Assembly (NCBI GenBank): GCA_963281155.1
Contig: CAUJLY010000001.1
Coordinates: 6,696,001 to 6,760,000, forward strand
Direction: 5' to 3'
DNA from: Rhabditophanes sp. KR3021
Lineage: Eukaryota; Nematoda; Chromadorea; Rhabditida; Alloionematidae
DNA: 64,000 nucleotides
Under the pieces are notes generated by a model. It saw only the letters and a list, made by a program, of their open reading frames with translations, had not been told where the DNA came from and did no database searches. The position numbers and the translations under genes are program-made. Positions 13,014 through 23,914 of this stretch are shown in pieces. Each line of letters opens with the position of its first letter. Position 1 is the first letter of the stretch.

Positions 13014-15568
13014 ATGCTTAATGAACGTTCATCTCCTGGCTCCAATGCCACCACTACATCCAGACGTACATCAGTTTGTTCGTCCATTTCCGAAAGACCT
13101 GACTCATGCGCTGCTTCAACTTCCGGTGACTCTAACAGTTCGTCTAAAAAACGAGGATCAGGCAACAAAATCTGTAAGGTGTGCGGCGACGTCAGTTACA
13201 GTTTCAACTTCAATCTAATAAGCTGCGAGTCATGCAAGGCTTTCTTCCGGAGAAATGCCTTTAAAAAAGTAAGTATTGGTTGTTCTTCAAAGATTGTGAT
13301 TTATTTAAACTATATTGTGACAATATTTCATCATCATTGTACAATGTTTGTTCCTCTGCCGCTCCTAATCCCCCCGTAGTATTATATAACAAATCGCACC
13401 AAAAAGAACCCAAAAACTTTTATATTCTCACAATGAGAGAACATTTAGTAACCCATACAACACAAAATCGTATCTTTTCAATCACATATTGTAATATTTA
13501 ACTGAAAAGAAATGTGTGTTTGCAACTAGTTTGTGTTGCTTGATGAAGAGAGTATTAAAAGAAAGTCTCTTTTTGTTAGGGTGATAATCGTGTAACAATA
13601 ATAAGTAGTATGTACCTGATGAGAGATAGAAGCGATTTACTCGCTAAACGCGATTTGATGAGTAATAGGGAAAATTTGTATGGCTGAGTTGATATGTGAA
13701 TAATCATTTTTATATTTATAGAATTTACGTTGCCCTTTTTCCGGAAATTGCGAAATAAACTTGATTTCAAGGAGGTTGGTTGACCTTTACTAGTCTTAAC
13801 TAATATTAATTTTTTTAATTTTAGGTAAGTAGAGAACAATCAAAAAGATTTATAAAAAACAAAAGCTGATCAATATCAAAAACGTTTATTAAAAGGAGAC
13901 AAAATAGTTTAAATTAGACAGAATATTATTTAGAAGTATCTTTTAAAGAAAAATAGATTTTGTCTATGACCATTTCAGAGATTCTTCTAATAGTTTCTGG
14001 GTGTTTCATAATCATGACATCATTCGATTGTTCCGATACGCCGATGTTTGTCAGTACATTTTGTAGGTACAATGTGATTGCGTATTCAAACGCAGGGCTT
14101 CATTTGCAGCAACCTCATCACAATAGTAGGCTACAAGTTGTCTCTTATTGTCTAAAATCGCCATAATTCTTGTTTCTTTGTCATTCAAGGGGATGAATCT
14201 CCCAAAGTAAAGTTCTGTTGTTGGAGTGTGAGGAAGAAGTCTAGTTTTAACGTTGTTAGATACTCCATCATAAAAGATTCCATCCTTGAAAGCATTAAAA
14301 GACCCCGACTTAACATGAAAATGCATGATAATCCATTGCATACTTATCTTCATAACTCTTAAACGGCTCAACTGCATTTTCCCTCAAGTCATTTTTAAAA
14401 TCTTCCACTACCAGCATATACTCTACTTGTAGAGTAATTTCAGTCTCGTCCACCTTCATTGGCTCCTCATTGAACGGAAAATTAGTATTTTCATTCGTAG
14501 AGACTCTTTTAAACAATTGACTTAGTATTTCTACCACTGCAAGTTGGATTATTGCGATTGATCCTTCTGCATTGACTTCTTCTCTTATTGAGGCATTTCT
14601 TGTTAATGGAGCACTTACATCGAGATTGCTGATTTCGCTAAGCCTGCCTTGGCTTCCGCTATTAACTGATGGACGTTTCACTATCAACTTATTTGAGATA
14701 TAAAATGCCTTTATAAGTGAAGCAAACTTTAATGTCAAACAAACAACTTTACCAGTGATTGTCTTTCTAAAACATGATTAGATTCAAATTTTATATTATT
14801 AGTTATGCTTTGTTAATATTAATCAACGATTTGTTTAGGTTCTGTCAAAAGTGCAGATTGGATAAATGCATTTCACTGGGCATGAAAAAAGAGTTGATTT
14901 TGAGTGAAGAAGAGCGTGAAAGAAAAAACAAAATGGTTCGTGACAAACGTATCAGAATCAAGAAAGAAAGGGAATTAGTTGAGCGTAAAAAACTTGAACG
15001 AGCCCTTACCCGAACTGAAAATGAACCTGAACCTAAAGAAGAAAAACCTCTGTGCGAAGCAAAGCTCTTTCCAGTTAATAAAAGTGAATGTTGCTGTAAA
15101 TGCCAGTGCGGTAAATACTCCCAAGACAGATCATTAGAGGAAATCTTCTCATCCATATTAGGTTACCCCAATTTAAATACTTCACCCCACCAGCAACAAA
15201 CATCTCCTCAGCAAATAAACTTGGAGGCAAATATTTTGACGTCAGCAACAACAAATATTCCCACTATTCCACCACTGCCCTCTAATTTTGGTAATTCTCA
15301 TTTGCTCAATGAAAAGATAAGTCCGATGCAGCAATCATTGCCTACTAGTATACCTACCAGTATGCCTTTGTCCGCACAGATGGCTATTCAGAATGCATTG
15401 GCAAATTTCAATTTCCAACAAAACCAATATCAGAATAATAATTTAATCATGAATAATAATATGTTCGATTCTTTGATGGCTAATGGTTTAATCAAGCCAC
15501 TGTATTTGAACAACACCGTCTTTGGAACAACTCAAAATCAAATTCAGCCAATGGATATCATGTACTAA
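13014..15568 (+). CDS. DAF-12/NHR-8-type nuclear receptor, DNA-binding domain only
   Basis: Three exons, 13014..13268, 13722..13774 (a 53-nt microexon) and 14839..15568, join in phase to 345 aa. The C4 zinc modules are complete: Cys54/57/71/74 in module 1 and Cys89/95/105/108 in module 2. The P-box region CESCKAFFRRNA and the stretch CEIN...RRFCQKCRLDKC...GMKKE are hallmarks of the DAF-12/NHR-8/NHR-48/DHR96 (NR1J) group. A strongly basic hinge (about 120-165) follows, then a Cys cluster (ECCCKCQCGK) and a Q/N/P-rich tail ending ...QPMDIMY. No ligand-binding domain is recognisable, and the stop is continuous with exon 3. The product should bind DNA but may not sense a ligand. An alternative longer isoform cannot be excluded. 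Confidence 0.88.
13926..14738 (-). pseudogene. antisense gene or pseudogene inside the receptor's second intron, unrecognised
   Basis: On the minus strand a protein-like reading starts at 14738 (142 codons, to AMDYHAFSC). It resumes after a frame change near 14320 (KDGIFYDGVSNNVKTRLLPH... to ANEALR), then changes frame again near 14085 (AFEYAITLYLQNVLTNIGVSEQ... to KDTSK, stop at 13926). I could not find introns that reconcile the phases, so the breaks look like indels. The start could resemble a mitochondrial presequence (MTLKFASLIKAFYISNKLIVKR). I do not recognise the family. It lies wholly within the 13775-14838 intron of the receptor gene. It is either a decaying gene or a real gene with unusual splicing. 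Confidence 0.5.
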
Positions 15569-16849
15569 TCCCAAAAATGACAAAAACCCAATTTAATATC
15601 CAAAAAAGTCTCTCCTTAAACATGATCTTGCAAGCTCAATTAATCGGTTCCATCATCTCTTCTCTGCGACACAAACACAAATATTATTATTATTCCCATC
15701 TACTTAATCAAAATAAAAGAAATTCTATTAATACCATATATAGTATCAAACTACTTAAAAACCATTTTTGTACATAAATAAAATAAATAATATTTACACT
15801 TTATATAATTTGCTTGAGTATGGCTTGATAAATCAATGTACAATCACAGTTTATCTCAAGGTGTATGGTGATTTTTGTTACAGGAAAGAAAATGGGTGTT
15901 TGATATGATCTGATGAAATATTTTATTTGGGCATTTAAAGTAAAAGTCAAAAGATCAGGAGATTAAAGTAGAAGGCAATATTATTATATTATTATGTAAA
16001 GATATGTTGTGTGGTTTGGTTGGGATATATAAAACGTTTGATAACTATTTGTTTCGTTATTGTATTAATTGTGAGCACCGTCCACTCAAACATCTCCTTG
16101 CTTTAAAGTTTGTATTATCTTTAACCAAATTAAATTGCAACTTTTTTGAAGGTATCATTAAACGTGATTTTATTAACAGAAATATGTATTAATATTTCCT
16201 TATCACTTTCAATCAAATAAAAACCAAGTACATTAAGGTACAACAAAGACTAGAAAAGTGCATTTATGCTAATGTTATTTATTGACAATAATAAAAAGAT
16301 GAATATTGGTAGTTAACAAACAACGTTTCATAGATCATAATCAAAATATTTGGGAACATTGGTGGAGTTGGTTGATAATGATGATGTGTGGTAGAATAAT
16401 ATTTTTCAAAGTTGTTTACTGATTCCTTATTATCTGGAAATTGGATTATGGATGATTGAAGTAGTAAGCAGAATGATTGCATACATGAAAACAGTTCATT
16501 TTTTTATAAAATGAGTAATCATTCCAAACTGTCTTAAAGTTATTAATCTGTAATTTCGCTAGTAAACTAAATAGCAAAACTGTGCATCACCAAGATTAAG
16601 TAAGCAAGAATAGGTTGTTCAACATCTACTTAATAAACTTAACATGTCAAAATTTAGATACTAATTTAGTCTAAATATCATTTACTTGATAGATAATGCC
16701 GCATATAATAGTTTCAGTTTCACAAAACACTGCAAAGTTGTAGCCATCATCCCAAAATTCAAAAGGATAAATTTATTACGGAAAGTTGAAAAATATTTAT
16801 TCTTTTTTAAAATATTTGTTGTTTAATATACATATAATTTGATTATTTA
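15569..16849. other. convergent 3' region without a supported gene
   Basis: The 3' ends of the receptor gene (+) and the REJ/GPS gene (-) face each other here. A cluster of AATAAA-like signals near 15775-15790 probably ends the receptor mRNA. The short ORFs in the stretch have no coding character. Confidence 0.4.
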
Positions 16850-19800
16850 TTATTGTCGCCTTGAAACAACCTGCAGACGATCAACATTAATTTGTGCCGG
16901 ATGTGGTTGAATAGTTTGAATATTATTACGATTTTGAACAGTATCTAAGTTAATTGTAATTAAGCGGTTATTTGCAATTGATATTAGACGATCTGTTTTG
17001 ATTTTTAAGAACGACAAGCCCATTGACATAATTAAGATTATTATTATTAAACCACCGCAACATGAAGCTAAAATGATCATCAAGGAAGTTGGATCTTGAG
17101 CAACTATTAGTTCAATAATATCAGTTGCATTAATCGGAATTACCGGTAGTAAAGCATCTGACAAATCTCTAATATCAACTTCTCCGTATTGACTTTCCTC
17201 CGAAATAATAAGTCCAATTTCCTCTGCCGACAAAATCTTCCCAATTGTTGAAGTTTCGCCATCAAATGGAACTGTAATAGTAAAGGTAAAGACAATCCCC
17301 AGTCCAATTTGACAACTCTTAATTCTATAAAAAGATATACCTAAACTTGAGGCCAGTGAATTTCTCCATTTAATTGCCATTGCCGTTGCATTATCACCTA
17401 CAACTTCTCTTAAACTCTTATCCATATATAAAGACATTCTTCTTGCATTTTTATCACCAGCCAATGATCGTTCAATAGGATTTATTGAAACATCTCCTAC
17501 TTTTGTTTTACCAGATACGACTACCCCAATTGGAGATTTAATTGCTCTAACAATACCTTGAATATTCTGAAAATGTAGACAAATTGAGTTCGTTTTGTGC
17601 AAAAATGTTTAAATAAAATGACGATGTTTCTCAACAAAAAATACTTACAAAAGAATTGGTTGGTTCGTGTGCTTTCAATGAAGGTCTTAAAGTCAAAGAA
17701 ATAGTCGTATTATTTCCACTTTGGCTATCACATTTTTCCTGCACAAAATGCGAAGGAGGTATTCCGGTGGCATCACACAGTGTGTTGATGAAGTGTCTCA
17801 AATTAATAGAGGAACATTTGATCGTTGTTTGATTTGCCTAAATGTATCAAAATATTAGTGCATTCAAACATTATATCCAAACTAAATTGTCCAAACATCA
17901 ACAAACCAAAAAGATCAAACTTTTAATTCTTTTGTATACATTTTACAACAATTGGTTGCATTTATTAAAAGTTCCTTCTATATACTCTACTGACATATAA
18001 ACAACTTTTAAAAGTGATATAAATACTACTTTATCAACTCTATTAATCTGTTGTCACACTATACTATATTATACTTACCACTCCAAAGATCAGTCTAATT
18101 TCTAGATACGAGGGGTATATTGTGGACGGTGTAGGGGGTGAAGTACTAAAAGCTCCGATTATTCCATTTCCTACACAGGAACAAGACAATCTAGCTTCGC
18201 TGGAATTTAATATCAATGAGGGATAGTCTTCGTTAGCACATAGTGATGAATCACCCCAGTAAACGTTGTTTTTGAAGAGTAAGCATTGATAATAATTTGA
18301 GGGAAGATATGCGAATATTGGGATTGATATATTCCACTGAAGAGAAGATGACTCGAGAAAAGTTCCCGTCAATGAATCGGCAAAATACACATGTCTTAAT
18401 TCAGAAACCAGTGAATTAAAGGAAGGGGCATTTGGTGGTGTTGAGAATAACTTCTTTTGCAAGTAAATATTAACAGAAAATGATGCTTGATCTATAGAAG
18501 TGGTGGCTAGACAAACTTCACTACACATTAGATTAGACATACTTCCACAAAGATAAGAAGAATAGATTTGAGTGAATTTTGTGCGTAATTTCAACAGTTT
18601 AAGGTTTGTGCCAGCTAGTGTTAAACCCTTGTCGGTTTCGTTTTGATTGGTTGTAGGTGTTATGACTTGTGTCTGTAAGAATGTATAGACAGTACCGGTA
18701 GCTCTCTTAATTTTAGAAACATCGGAGTGTGCGCAAAATACACCTGTAATATCAATAATATTTTGCAAATAAACTTCTGCAACATCTTGATTCTTGCTGA
18801 TCAAAATGTCATAAGCAACCAACAATGTATTAGCAGATGCTTCACTTAGATCAGACGTCTTGTCAACTATACTCGCCGTTGCCCTCTTTTCTCTAACTGT
18901 TGTTGCTGGAACTAAGCTTAGTGGATTTGCATTGGCATAGGAATGTTTATTCCTAATCAAAGTCAAAACATTCATACAGCTAATCATGATATTCGGAGAC
19001 GCAAATGGTAAAAATTCAACGATCATATCTAAACTTGCCATCAATTCTTCTTCATCATTTGCGGTTGTTAGAGATGAAATGGTGGAGTTGAGTACAAAGT
19101 CCACTAGATTGGAGTCTAATGTTTGGTTGCACAATTCAGATTTGATTACTTTTAATTTTTGCAGTGCTGAAAACGGCATCCCATTGGCAACATCTTTTTG
19201 AAGGGATTCGGTTGCCCGCGTCAAAGCTTTCTTCTTGTCAAGTGGTTCTTTGACAGTAAAGATTCCACTCTCTCCTTTAGTACAAGCCTGGTCAAAGAAC
19301 AACATTAATTTAAAATTATTACATTTGAATTACCTCAAATCTATCACAAACCATAACCAATATCTGATACGACTTCTTATCATTACACCCATTAACCTCC
19401 CCTTCCTCGACAGTCGAAGCCAGCAGCCAACTATATTGATCTCCCGATTCTTTCCTCCCATACTCTTCAAAACTGTAATTTCCCGTAAAATAAGTTCTCA
19501 CTCCAAATCGAAAAGAAAAAGGTTTATCTTCATCTAGGTCGTTCCAATCATCTCCTACCTGACCGATAATTGGTGTTTCTAAGGCGATGATTTCACCGTC
19601 CGGTTTCTTTATGAAGGTGCCCGGAGTAGGACCTTCGTTGATATCAAATGACTTTAGGGCATAACCGATTCCATTTTTATTGACTGCCGTTATTTTTATC
19701 GCAAATGATAGATACGGTGAGATTGTTAATTTGGGGGTGATTTTGGTTGTACTGTTAAGAGACATGATTTCGCTCAGGGGGGGTAGAGTAAAGGAAATTG

Positions 19801-22192
19801 CCATTGGAGAGTTTGGAGTGTAGGATTCATTTGAAATTGTGAGGGAGGCATATGAGTAATAATAAGATAAGTCTAATTCAGTTGATTTGTTCCCATTTAT
19901 TTCCACTAGGTACCAATTCACATCCACATCACCTAAAGTATTGTATATAAGTGAATGATAGCAACATTTGTGTAATTTACCTTCTGAACTTTGTATATAT
20001 CCAGTGAATTTCTCACTGTCATCCACATTTATTAGAGCTGTGCTAAGGGAATCTATAGACACGACAGGAATTTGATTCGGGTTTACAAATAAAAGGACGT
20101 TCAATGTTTCAAATTGATCTTTTGCTAAGGAAGTAACATTATCAGTAAAAATGAACCTAGGAAGTAGTTTTAATCAACAGGGACTATATTATATTGTTAC
20201 TTACGTCTTTGATTCAGTTAATACATGAGAAGGTATATCCAGCAAACTGGAAGACCAATCTATGCCCCATTCTAGGCCAATGTTACAGGTTTTATTGGAA
20301 GTTGTATTGAAGCATGTCCATGAATGTAAAACTTGACCATGGGTGAAATTAGGATCAAAGGATCTGGTTGCATCAAAAGTTATGGGTTGAGTTGTAGAGA
20401 CTGTTTTGCTGGTGGAGTCTACTACGGCAACTAGCGGGGATTGGAGGTATTTGAATGTAATTTCACTTTGTTGCGTCAAATCTTTCAATGAACTGAGATC
20501 AGAGTCATTATAATAGTTGACTACCAATTTGAGCATTACAACTTCATTTGGAGTGTAAGTAAAAGCTCCAATTCGGTACTCGGCACCATGTGAAATGTAA
20601 TAATTTGTGTTATTTACTATCCATGAATAAGTTACATTTAAAGCAGATAATGGAATATTGGTTGCGCATTCTTCGAGTACTATTTTAGGTTGTAGGATTA
20701 TTTTTATATTTGGGAGTGGTGTTAAAGGAACTCCGGTGATTGAAATTTGTAATATAGAGGATGCATTTGATGAAGATATTGTAAAGGAATTTGTTAGGAC
20801 GCATTTTGAAATGTAATTGCATGCTCTTAATATAAAAGTGTGATTTTTGGATAACGGTAAAGATTGGAGAACAGCATTTGTAATTAGAAAGTCCCTATTT
20901 GTTTGACCTGGAATATTTGAGAGTAAAGCAGCTGAACTATTGGCATTCATTTGGATATCAATCCATTGATAAGTGAGATCTCTATTTCCATTCCCACTCA
21001 TTTCTTTGACTGAAACCAAAATGGTGTTATTGCAGGAGAACGTAGTTGATGGTACATCTAAGATTACTTTTGGTGTTACTGCATTGTCTGGAAAAGCTAA
21101 TGGTACCACTTCAGTCCCATTCATATTAATAAAATCTAAGTCAAAAGTAATCATATTTCCTGGTACCGCAGTTGCATTTTGACCAAAGTAAATATAAACT
21201 ACACTCTCACTTTGCAAGCATTTGGGATTAATTCCAAATATGTTACTATTTTGATTAATAACACTGGCGCAATTAATGAAAGTCGTTATTAAGGTACTTG
21301 AATTTGCTTTTTGACGCAATTTCATTTTTAAACTTAACAAGTCATCTGAGAAAATAGCATTCTCAATATAAATGATCTTTTGATCTTCTACGACGTTTGA
21401 AATAGTTGTTGTTGAAATTGCGGTGGTTGTTGCTTCCATAATGGCAACATAATCACCCTTAATAGTTACATTGACTGCCTTTTGGTACTTCAAAGTCGCA
21501 TTAACTAATTTTGGAGCCCTGACGACGTTGATACTGTATTGACCTGATTCTGAAACAGACCCCATGTCACACGATACCATAGTCGATGTTTCCATGTAGG
21601 CCATGATTTTGAGAGATGCATTTTGACTTTTAACTATACAATATGATTGTTTTGGTATGGAAGTAAGTAACATTTCAGTAAAGATGATTGTTACTATTTT
21701 ATTCGGCAAACTTGAGGAGAAAGTATAAGATGTTTTGGTTAGCAAGTTTACTTGTTTTTGGTAGGAGATAATTGGAAAGGAAGAGTTTAAGAGGATTGAA
21801 AGAGGAGATGTGTAGCAGGTCAGATAATACATTGAAGCAGGTTTAGTGTTTGTCAAGTTAATTGTTAGGATTGAATTAATTGCTTCTATATTCGATGGAA
21901 CGTATTGATAATTACTGTTTACTAAACAGCATGTTATCTTAGTATCGTTTTTGACAGTTGAATTGAATGAAGTTGTGAAATTGTTGTCTTCTACATCCAT
22001 TATTAAGTCATTTCCATTAATAGTCATAATCATGTTGTCGTTTTTACTTATTTTTGAAAGGAATAATTGGTCTGAACATATTTCACAAAAATTTGGGCCA
22101 TATGATAGAAATAATTGAGGGACGGGGCATTTTTGTTCAACCAAATAAGTATTTTTGACGAGTAATATGACAAATAATAGCGTTTGGTACAT
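16850..22192 (-). CDS. large single-pass protein with polycystin-like REJ and degenerate GPS ectodomain
   Basis: Five exons (22192..20205, 20156..19334, 19287..18079, 17837..17649, 17566..16850) join in phase to 1641 aa. A signal peptide (YQTLLFVILLV) starts an S/T/N-rich ectodomain with many N-x-S/T sites. Around residues 610-660 the pattern FDATRSFDPN...LHSWTCF...C matches the REJ (receptor for egg jelly) domain of the polycystin-1/LOV-1 family. Around 1290-1330 a GPS/GAIN-like pattern appears (C..F..N.VYW....LC......ARLSCSC..), but the cleavage tripeptide is replaced by GNG. One TM helix (about 1563-1590, MIILASCCGGLIIIILIMSMG) is followed by a short tail of about 50 aa. No PLAT domain or multi-TM channel region follows. 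It is probably a cell-surface adhesion or receptor protein. The REJ call is good; its role is unknown. Confidence 0.78.
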
Positions 22193-22802
22193 TTTTAAAA
22201 AGTGAGTAAAATATTGGGCAAAGGAATGGAATTAATTAAAGTCAATACTTAGTGCCTATTAGGCAATATATTTTATCCATTATGTTGCCAGTGACAACGA
22301 GGTAAATAAGTGTTTGAAGTGCACATACGTAAGGTTTCTATTTATTCAAATTAAATTCCAATCCATATTTATATTTACAATGCCATTTCTTTCCTTCATC
22401 ATTCTTATTAACATAAGACTGATTTAAACGCATTTATAATGTTTCAAATTTGACACCAAAGTACCTTCAATCATTTAATTTCGTCATATCACTTCCGCAA
22501 TTCTTTTAAAACGTGTGTGCAACAAGTCATGTGGCGATTATCTTTTGTCAGCATATAAGAGGCGTGAAATGGCTGAACATGATGCAATTTTATATTGTAA
22601 AGGTTCATTGACATAATTAATAAAATATCCAACGTGTTTTGGTTAACGATATTTAGTTGTTTGGTCTCAAAAAGTAATTAATTATTGCGAAACATTTAAT
22701 CATTTATATGGTATTACAGAAAGATGCATAAAAAATACATAGTAACAATTATGTAGAGATTATAGTTGTAATGATTAAGGAAAGATATGAAATATGAGTT
22801 AA
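22193..22802. other. intergenic, nothing recognised
   Basis: This 610-bp AT-rich spacer lies between two minus-strand membrane-protein genes. It should contain the REJ/GPS gene promoter and the 3' UTR of the EGF-like gene. No ORF or repeat stands out. Confidence 0.35.
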
Positions 22803-23713
22803 TTAAAAGTCATTATTTTGAAGGCAATTATTGTAGTATCCTTGTTTGAAATCAGAGCGAAGACTGTCCCAATCAGCATCAGCAGGACTAGCATTTCGTT
22901 TGTGGTTAAGTTTCATCAAAACTTTATCCAATTTTTTTAGTTGGGCCATCTCATCCTCATCAAAAACCAAAAGACGCCTTGATTTCTCTAAGAAAAAGAC
23001 AAACGGCTTTTCATCGACAAAAGGTGCTATAATAAGCCGAGATTGGCCAGATTGCCTCCAAGCCAAGAGTAACGTCAAAAAGCAAGTACCGAAAAAGTAC
23101 ATCCATGCGAATCCAGCAACCGAGTACTTGTCAGAGAATGAACAAAATCCAGGAAATGGTATTAAATAAAAGATATAAGGGCATATATTTCTAGCTTCAG
23201 AACATAACCGCCCATGGTGATCGTATCTACATAGACAATCTTGCCTTTCTATTGCTGTGCCTTCGTGAATTAATTGAACTTCTCCGTCTGAGCAGCGCGT
23301 TTTGGCATTTTCGATGCTCATAGCTGAAATAGTTAATCAAATCAGGAGAAATATTAAATACCTTCAAAAGTGAATATTATATCAGGACAAAAAGTTTCGT
23401 TAATGAAAAGCTTCCCGACATAGATTTTATCAACATGATTAGGAAACCAAACCACTAAATTCTTAGAATCAACCACAAAGAAATTTGATTTTCTGTCATC
23501 AGTAAGGTTAAGATTAACTATTTGTCCATTCTTAAATAAAACATCCCATCTTAATTCACGAGTGTTAGAGGATATTGTGTGGAGTGGAACTTTTTTTGGT
23601 GCTCCTTTAAAAAAATTAATTGTCGTTTGTTGAGATCTAGTGCATCTAATAGTTTGATTTGCTTGCAGGAATACAAAGAAGGAAGTGTATAAAATGAGTA
23701 TGATTTTCATCAA
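22803..23713 (-). CDS. EGF-like single-pass membrane protein, uncharacterised
   Basis: Two exons (23713..23362, 23323..22803) give 290 aa. A signal peptide (MMKIILILYTSFFVFLQANQ) precedes an extracellular region. This includes an EGF-like C-terminal half, CLCRYDHHGRLC, near residues 147-157 within a Cys-rich stretch. A TM helix follows at about 189-206 (FAWMYFFGTCFLTLLLAW), then a cytosolic tail of about 85 residues that is charged and ends in NNDF. The C.C....G..C spacing is typical of EGF modules, but the rest matches no family I can name. It is head-to-head with the ATAD5-like gene, with only about 200 bp between their starts, and lies upstream of the REJ/GPS gene on the same strand. Confidence 0.75.
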
Positions 23714-23914
23714 AATATAATTCCTTGTCTGTCATTATTCTTTATATCCAAAAATGATGTATTCAAATTTCAAATAAATGCAAATAATGTAACAATCTAT
23801 TTCCTATTACGAGTTTTAACTTTTGCAAGGATACTTTTTTCCAAACATTTCTTGACACGAACAATTTTTAAGAAGCTTGTAAAAACTGCGCGAAGTTGTT
23901 TGTTGTAAATCAGG
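23714..23914. promoter_or_regulatory. compact bidirectional promoter
   Basis: About 200 bp separates the start of the EGF-like gene (-) from the start of the ATAD5-like gene (+), so both promoters must lie here. No TATA box is obvious on the plus side. This is a position-based inference. Confidence 0.5.
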
